Shown here in pieces: positions 57,940-64,000 of a stretch of DNA of 64,000 nucleotides. The stretch is from Curvularia sp. ZM96 (lineage: Eukaryota > Ascomycota > Dothideomycetes > Pleosporales > Pleosporaceae): assembly GCA_022457065.1 (NCBI GenBank), contig JAJGBQ010000003.1, positions 1,116,001 to 1,180,000 of the forward strand, written 5' to 3'. Below the pieces are notes generated by a model. The model made no database searches. It saw nothing but the letters and a program-made list of their open reading frames with translations, and was not told the DNA's origin. Each line of letters opens with the position of its first letter. Position 1 is the first letter of the stretch. The translations under genes were made by a program, and so were the position numbers.

Positions 57940-59773
57940 ATGCGTCACTCGCCCGACACCAGGTATGCCATTCCGCCTGGCAAATGCGACAATGGACCGC
58001 CTGCGCTGCGTCTGCCTGTCCTGTTCGCAATGACTCCAACTGACGCTGCCCAGGTGCAAGCAAGTCGTCGCCCTCCACTGCAGCACGCCCTCGACGCCTG
58101 CAAATCCTGCCCAACGCACGCCCACGGCGGAAGTTCCCGGCCGATCAGAAGGCTCTCTTGTCCAAAGCCCAGTCCATGCTTCTTCAACCCGATCCGAGCC
58201 TGGCCGAGGTTCCAGGCTTTACCAAGGAGCAATTGGACACTCTGGCCCGCAGCGTCGAGCTCAGAAGACAGCAGCTCCAGCGCGACATTGACGCCTACAT
58301 CGCCTCCAAGCAGGACGAGCTGCGCAACTATGGCCAACAGGTAAATATGCCTTCCTCCCCATTCCCCCGGTCCGCTCCTACTGGCGCCCTTGTTCACGCT
58401 TACCGCAATCATGTTGAGAACTAATTTTGGCCTAGCTTGTAGACCAGTATCGCTCAATGCAATGCCCTCAGCAACTAGACTCTGCCCCCAAGTCTTCTGC
58501 TAGTAATGCTGAGAACATCGCTCCCTCGTCCGTATCGCAGGCGCCTGAGCCTGAGGACAAGATCAAGCAGAAGAAGCACACAAAGGTGCACAAGAGAGAG
58601 CAAGAGCTTTACGGTCTAGTCACGCCCGTTTTTCTGCCACTACTCGACGCACGCGACAGTTCGCCCGAGAAGAAAAAGAAGAAGACAACAAGACCAGAAG
58701 TTGCGTACGGCAAAAACGACGCAGCCGACAGGCCAGCGGCGGGCGCATCGAGAGATGCTGAGCAGAGCAAAGACGCCCAGAAGCAGAGGAAGGACAACCA
58801 GGACCTGGAGAACACAGCTTCGGGAGTGAATACTAAAGAAAAGCAGCCAGCCGAAGCAACTAAGAAATCAAAGCGCTCCACAATGAAGAAGTCGGCGCTG
58901 CGACACAAGGACAAGCCCAAGACACCGCGGAAGAGAGTCAGTCTGGTCATTGATGGCCAGACCGTCCATCCGTCGGACACGGTGGACGAGCCACTGCTCA
59001 CTTCGCCCAGCAGCGAAACAACGTCAGCCTCGAATTCCGTAGCCTCACTCGACGACATGATCGACCCGCGCCTGACATCCGAGCCTCCAGTGTACATTGA
59101 GCACCGTGACGCCGTACATCACAGCCTTCCTCTACCAATGGCCAACGCCATCCGGTCCGCGAACAAGGCCTTGACCGAACCCAAGACGCCTACACCTGTA
59201 TCTATTGCATCCGAGCACTCCCCACCGCTCCACTCGCCTCGTTCCCCCAGCGTGCCCTTTGGGCCCGCACAAACCGCATCACGAACCTTCCTTGATCCCT
59301 CACCCATCCAACCGTCCCACTCGATCCCCGAAACCGCTGGCCCAGACCCCATTTTCCCCAATTCGCTCGTGTCCACTACGGAACTCGAAAGCGACAGCCT
59401 TGCAGACCAAGACCAAAACTTCGACACCTACGTAGGCGGTCTGCATGGCTCTGGCGTCGCTGATGTGGACCAAGCAGGTAGCTATGGATACCCGAGCAGC
59501 CTCGGCGCCAGCTACATGGAAAGCTATATGCAGAACCGCCCTTTGCGTGTACGCATGGAGGCAGCGAGTAAAGCCGGTCTAAGCGAAGCAGAGAAGAGGA
59601 AATTACTGGAAGAAAGAGTAGAAGAGGAGGAAGATGCTCATCTTGACGACAACAACAACGACGACTTTGATGATGATGACGACGTCTTTGAGAGTAACTT
59701 GCATCACGCGAAGCACAAGGGACGAGTGGATCCGGGCGAGGACAGCTTCATGGGCGATATGGATGATTTTTGA
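57940..59773 (+). CDS. Unknown fungal protein with coiled coil and long disordered tail
   Basis: The main body is secure: an exon ending at 58340 (CAACAG, then GTAAAT) joins 58436-59773 in phase 0. The 5' end is a proposal: ATG at 57940, donor at 57963, and acceptor at 58060, giving MRHSPDTSKSSPSTAARPRRLQ and 546 residues in all. The competing CAG acceptor at 58053 would break frame with this first exon. Residues about 45-105 form a helical block (LLSKAQSMLLQPDPSLAEVPGF, then a long charged helix). The rest is Lys-rich, then Ser/Pro-rich, with basic stretches that could act as nuclear signals, and an acidic end (DDNNNDDFDDDDDVFE). I do not recognise a family and assign no function. Confidence 0.65.
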
Positions 59774-60374
59774 CACGTGAATATCTGACAGCCCCAACTA
59801 CTCTATTCCGTGGCTTTTTCGAGGGGGCCTCCTTTTTGGATATTCCCGATCACCCTTTTTTTGGCCCTGCCTGGACGCTGTCACAAGCACGCGGGCACCG
59901 TACCTCGGCCGTCATTCCACGATCGCCTTCTTTTTCCAAACACGTGCCTGTTTCACTGGCACATGCTAAACCACACACTCTCCCAAACCCCGTGGGGCGT
60001 ACTCAGCAATCACAGCTGCGCCCTCTACCAGGACCTTTTTCTTGCTTGTACTGGGTTAATCATGGAATCTGTACATATGGGCGGACTTTTTTGATTTGTT
60101 TTTTCTTTCTGTCGGCAAGGATACGCTTTATTCGGAGGGGTGGTGTTGTTTGGATAACTAGGTGCATGTCATTTTTTGTTAATGGCTTTGTATAGTATGC
60201 CTGTATGCTAAACCAACCAAACATTATTATCTTTCTCCCTCTCTCTCTCTCTCTTTCTCTCGAGACAAAAGAAGTTACGATTCAGTTCCTTGATAACATC
60301 TCTGCAGAACAGCTTTTTTGCTTTATTACATTACACCGAAATTGCTTCATACTACACATATTTCTCGACTTGTT
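59774..60374. other. Intergenic between convergent genes, with CT tract
   Basis: The stretch lies between two stop codons. It holds T-rich 3' flank and a CT dinucleotide tract at about 60235-60262. Open frames here overlap in several phases and look random. Confidence 0.5.
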
Positions 60375-61740
60375 TCAGTCTCGCTTGCTTACCTGCTGCA
60401 CGCGATTCACCACTCTATCGAGCAAGCTCACCATTTCGTCGCTGACAAACCGTGGGTCATCCTTTTGTATGAAATGACCGCACCGCACGGCAGTAATGGG
60501 TCCAATGGCTTTGCCATCGTCGGTAATGTAGCACAGCTCTTCGTTGTAGCGACGCCATGCAGGGTTAGCATACGTCATGGTGAGAGATTTTGGCGTCTTG
60601 AGAAAGCCGGTGTCTGTTGAGATTGAACAGTCAGCATTTATCATGCACCAAGTTGAGCAGGAACGATGAAATAAATAAAAAACCAAGACACGTACAAGAC
60701 TGCTCCGCAAACGTCTCCCAATCATGACCGACTACGGTCAGATAGGGCCCTCTTCCCAGATATCCCTCCAACTTCGGCGCACCCGCATGCGGCAGCAATT
60801 TAGCCAGATTCTGCCGCGAAAGGCCCTCTGGACTAGGCACATCTGGGTGAAACATATTCCTGTACTTTTCCCTTGTTGCGCGGACTTCATCCTCGGTCAC
60901 CCCGTCAGGCAGGGTGTGCGGGTCAAAGTCTGGGGCATCCGGATCAGGCCAGAAGTCTTGGTAGTCCGAGTTTGCCATTATACTATCAAGGAATAAAAGA
61001 CCCGATACCGTGCCTGGGTAGCATTGTGCAAAGAGGCGGGCGAGGGCGCAGCCCAGGCTGTTGCAGACGAAGATGAGACAGGGGTAGTGGGTCGGCCTGT
61101 TGATGTCGAGGTGTTCTCGCCATATTTGCAGCGTGAATTGCTTGAGCGCCTTGACGGCCGAGATGGCATCATGGCCATGTGAAGGTGGAGGATGTGGGTC
61201 ATCAGGGTCCGGGTCTGAATCTCCTTGACCATATCGATCATAGCTTAATAAGCCCGGGTATGGCAGCCGCCCCGATATTCTTTTCTCCAAGAAGCTGCGC
61301 ATGGTGGCGTCCCAGGAACTTCTCGGCATCATGAGCCCATTGAGGAAGACGATGAGCGTTTGGGAGAAAGGATTGGGATGATTGCCCTGTGGTTTCGAGG
61401 CGGGGTAGTATGTGTAATGGATCTGTGCACCGGGTTTGGTATCGAGAGCCAGCGACGATATCTCTGGGTCAGGAAACGGGGGGAGGTCGTCGTCTGAGGA
61501 ATCCATACCGTTGGGAAACGGTGTTGGATAGCTGCGACTACCCATGGTACTGTGTTTCCTTGCGGTGTTGAGAGGGTCCGTTTGCGACATGTTGGTTCCC
61601 GGCGAATTTGCCTGGCTTAAGAAAGTGACGCTGGCCGTGGGGTGACCATGTTGCTTTTCCGATGCATCCTTTCCATCTCTTTCTTGCTTGGTCAAGCCGG
61701 CATACTTGAGACGCGGTGGAATGTACGGAAAGGCATCCAT
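60375..61740 (-). CDS. Alpha/beta hydrolase, lysophospholipase-like
   Basis: Two exons, 61740-60696 and 60613-60375, encode 427 residues; the join gives FAEQSYTGFLKTPKSLTMTYANPAWRRYNEELC. The start is set at MDAFPYIPPRLKYAG; an in-frame ATG at 61920 would add 60 residues of unlikely sequence. The hydrolase core begins with IHYTYYPAS and LIVFLNGLMMPRSSW (oxyanion region), then LLSYDRYGQGDSDPD. The nucleophile Ser lies in VCNSLGCAL near residue 230, with Cys in place of the usual first Gly. The acid is in LLFLDSIM or later, and the base is probably His in RCGHFIQKDDP. A substrate cannot be told. The N-terminal 100 residues are probably disordered. Confidence 0.82.
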
Positions 61741-62702
61741 GGCTGATAGTAGCTGACGCGGCTTGGGGATGATGAATGTCAATACATTCGCAAGTGCGGC
61801 TAGTCCTCCTGATTGGGAAAGGGCACAAGGTTCACGTTGGAGCGGCGGATGATGTCGGAAAACAAAATGCCGTACCCAAGAACGAGGACGGTCGACGTCA
61901 AGACTGGGATACACAACCACTTTTTGAGATCTAGACGTCTATCCTGGGACGGCACTTTTTTTTCAAGGCAGAAGGGTTACCCCTCTTCGGCCCCGCGAAC
62001 GGCAAGCTTGGGGCTTGGAAGCTGATGACGAACTGCCAATAGCGATTCACGTGCGGGCGTTGTAGTGATCTGCCAAGGGCTGAGAAAGGCAGCGCTGGGC
62101 AGTCTGGTTCCAGGAAAGTCGCAGGGCTTCGGGGCAATCCAGGAGGGAAGACGGCGCGAGGTTGGGCCGCGCATCATAGCCGCCCAGTCTGGCCAAGATG
62201 GGCCTCATGATGATTAACGGGCTAGCGGATGCACAAGCTCGCAAGCGACACGGGCAGGCGGCGCGGGGTGTGGCTCTGGAGGATTGTCTGGCTGATGCAG
62301 GCGACATGCAACGCGACTGCGAAGGGCGTTGGGGGTGGGGGTCGAGGGCGAGGGGTTGAGTGATTCAAATGCACGACGCCCGCCGCCGCAGTCGTGGTTG
62401 CCCGGTGCACCGCGCGCAGCGCCAGGCACGAGCCTACCTATGACGTGTGACATGGCCGTCTGCGAGACGCTCCTCGCGATGCTACCGCACACGCTGTCGC
62501 TGATTCACTCCTGCTCCACCCGCTAGACAGCTGTGAGCCCTTTAAGTCGCCGGCACTGCTGGCAGCTTTCTTCCTCCTCCCTCCCAGGCATTGCCCCTTC
62601 ACCGGACGTCACTTGCACCGCACAGCCCCGAGGTGCGTCGCTAGGCCCTCTAGAAGACGCAGAAGCATGCTAACCGCCTTCTAGCGTTTATGCAACCTCA
62701 TC
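61741..62702. other. 1 kb intergenic, outward-facing promoters
   Basis: The region separates start codons that face away from each other. A short homopolymer run is present near 61950. If the hydrolase starts at 61920, its first 180 bases would lie here. No other gene is supported. Confidence 0.45.
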
Positions 62703-63515
62703 ATGACATATACCCACGCTGCAACCCAGACCGTCTGGGCGGGTATCACTAAGATGGACCTCCGTCCAGACATCCTCTTCACTGCCCCCAACACGACCAC
62801 TCCGCCCGCCGAGCTGGCCTCAGAGAAGCACCCCGCCATGGACAGCATTGCAGCCACCGCCCAGCTGGGCTCCCTCGATCCACACACAAAGTCCTTCGGC
62901 GGCCTGCTCCAGAAGCGTCCAAACCGTCCATCGCTGCCGACACGCATCTCTCTGCCCAATTCGGAGCTGGACGACGAGGTCCTTCCATCTCCCCCGCCCA
63001 CGCATGCTATCCTCTCCCCGCTACCCGAAGCCAACAAACTCCATGCGGGCCACACCCCGCTGATCCCTCGCGCCCTATCTCCAGCCCACGACGAAGAGCC
63101 CGTCGTTCCTCAAGCACCGCCTGCCATCGACCCCGAGGAACAAAGACATATACCGCTAGAAGACCAGCCCCTCATTGGCCCGCTGATGCTGCCCACGAAT
63201 CCCGACGAGGGCGCTAGTGACCACATAGCGTTGGATGTGCTCGACGACGTGCTCGAGAAGGTAGCCAAGGACCAGGACAGGTTCAGCAGACTCAAGGACG
63301 CACCAGAGCCCTCAGCTCCCTCGGAACCCGCACCTCTGCTAGAATCCGTAGCTCCGCCAGAGCCCACGCCTCCAGCCGTCGAGAACACAGACGTAGGCTT
63401 GCCCTTGAGTCGGAACGCATCGGGCGATTCACGCAAGTCGACACACACAGAAGTCGATGGTGTGAGGTTGAAGACTCCGCCATTGAACTTTGGCGTACCC
63501 ATAGGTCAAGTATAG
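62703..63515 (+). CDS. Unknown protein, Pro/Glu-rich and disordered
   Basis: A single open frame encodes 270 residues from 62703. A second start at 62754 (MDLRPDILFTAPN) is as likely, since a CTAAG acceptor-like site precedes it. The composition is rich in Pro, Ala, Glu and Ser with no membrane segment. The only ordered-looking stretch is a short helix near residues 175-200 (HIALDVLDDVLEKVAKDQDRFSRL). Codon usage is C-ending, as in neighbouring real genes, which supports coding. I recognise no family. It might be a regulatory or structural protein that works by short motifs. Confidence 0.6.
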   Translation: MTYTHAATQTVWAGITKMDLRPDILFTAPNTTTPPAELASEKHPAMDSIAATAQLGSLDPHTKSFGGLLQKRPNRPSLPTRISLPNSELDDEVLPSPPPTHAILSPLPEANKLHAGHTPLIPRALSPAHDEEPVVPQAPPAIDPEEQRHIPLEDQPLIGPLMLPTNPDEGASDHIALDVLDDVLEKVAKDQDRFSRLKDAPEPSAPSEPAPLLESVAPPEPTPPAVENTDVGLPLSRNASGDSRKSTHTEVDGVRLKTPPLNFGVPIGQV

Positions 63516-64000
63516 TCTACGTCGGCTGGGACACTTCTGACGCCAACGACGACGTACCTTCAAGAATGACATTTGCACCGGATTCTCTTCATTTTGGCCC
63601 CTTTTTTTTACTTTGAATCATGAATTTAGCAAAATCATGACAAAAAAATGGGGCGTTTGAACTACAAAGAAAAGAAAAGCTGTCTTTCAAGGCTTTTTGT
63701 TTATGTATGGGCGCAGAGCGATACCCAAAAAAAACCTTTTCTGTTATGGCCCCAAGTAGAGAGGCCAACAAATAACGTGTATTCATCGCATGCAGGCTAT
63801 AGATTACCAGCCTAGCAGTCGTGGAAAGCAAAGAATAAAACAAATCATCTCAAACAATGGTCAGCAGACCCGTCTTGTCCAAATACGATTGCATGACACC
63901 AAAATCAAGGGGAAGATGTTAGGGACTGAAACACATCTATTTTCAATGCTATGATAGTCCGTTTCATTATACACGTTTTCTCATGACCCACACACACGGT
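63516..64000. other. Right-edge flank
   Basis: This is the AT-rich 3' flank of the preceding gene, with A/T homopolymer runs at about 63601-63650 and 63725-63740. A short minus-strand open frame at 63589-63843 is AT-rich and not protein-like. Nothing else is seen before the window ends. Confidence 0.5.

Overview
This window comes from the nuclear genome of a filamentous ascomycete (Pezizomycotina). Genes are split by short introns of about 50-120 bp with GT..AG ends, gene spacing is loose, and the protein set is fungal: NUM1/ApsA cortical anchor, TLG2, ISY1, CWC24, NOC3, NIP7, TIM13, TCD-type dehydratase, a GPI-anchored cupredoxin and a secreted-type tyrosinase. A Dothideomycete of the Pleosporales type is my best guess, but that is inference from gene style, not from a marker sequence. 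I support 21 protein genes. I see no rRNA, convincing tRNA, CRISPR array or intact transposon.

Layout. 0.4-3 kb: GPI-anchored cupredoxin (+) and a medium-chain reductase (-). 5-10.4 kb: Mpv17/PMP22 membrane protein (+), TMEM53/DUF829 hydrolase (-), two tandem small hydrophobic genes of the IFI6/ISG12 type (-), and the t-SNARE TLG2 (-). 10.8-11.6 kb: calmodulin (+), divergent from TLG2. 11.6-19.4 kb holds no gene I can support. 19.4-22.8 kb: a RING-H2/PH/VWA protein with the domain order of Far1-type pheromone-pathway scaffolds (+). 22.8-27.5 kb is again gene-poor. 27.5-31.4 kb: alpha/beta hydrolase (-) and zinc alcohol dehydrogenase (-). 32-37.4 kb: ThiF-type t6A dehydratase (-) divergent from EndoG/NUC1 nuclease (+), and TIM13 (-) divergent from an L-type lectin cargo receptor (+). 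39-40.4 kb: tyrosinase (-). 43.2-47.6 kb: NOC3 (-) divergent from NIP7 (+), then ISY1 (-). 48.6-54.3 kb: the NUM1/ApsA gene (-), 1862 residues. 55.6-63.5 kb: CWC24 (+), an unknown coiled-coil protein (+), an alpha/beta hydrolase (-) and a disordered unknown protein (+).

These genes form no single pathway. There is a loose grouping of RNA-processing and ribosome-assembly genes (NOC3, NIP7, ISY1, CWC24) and one of mitochondrial genes (TCD-type dehydratase, NUC1, TIM13). No biosynthetic cluster is visible around the tyrosinase or the oxidoreductases. The most unusual items are the tandem pair of IFI6/ISG12-like genes with a shared intron position, the 20-residue repeat array in the NUM1/ApsA protein, and the Far1-like protein whose VWA metal site has lost its first aspartate. 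Exon boundaries were placed by hand from splice motifs, reading phase and remembered family patterns. No alignment or RNA evidence was available.
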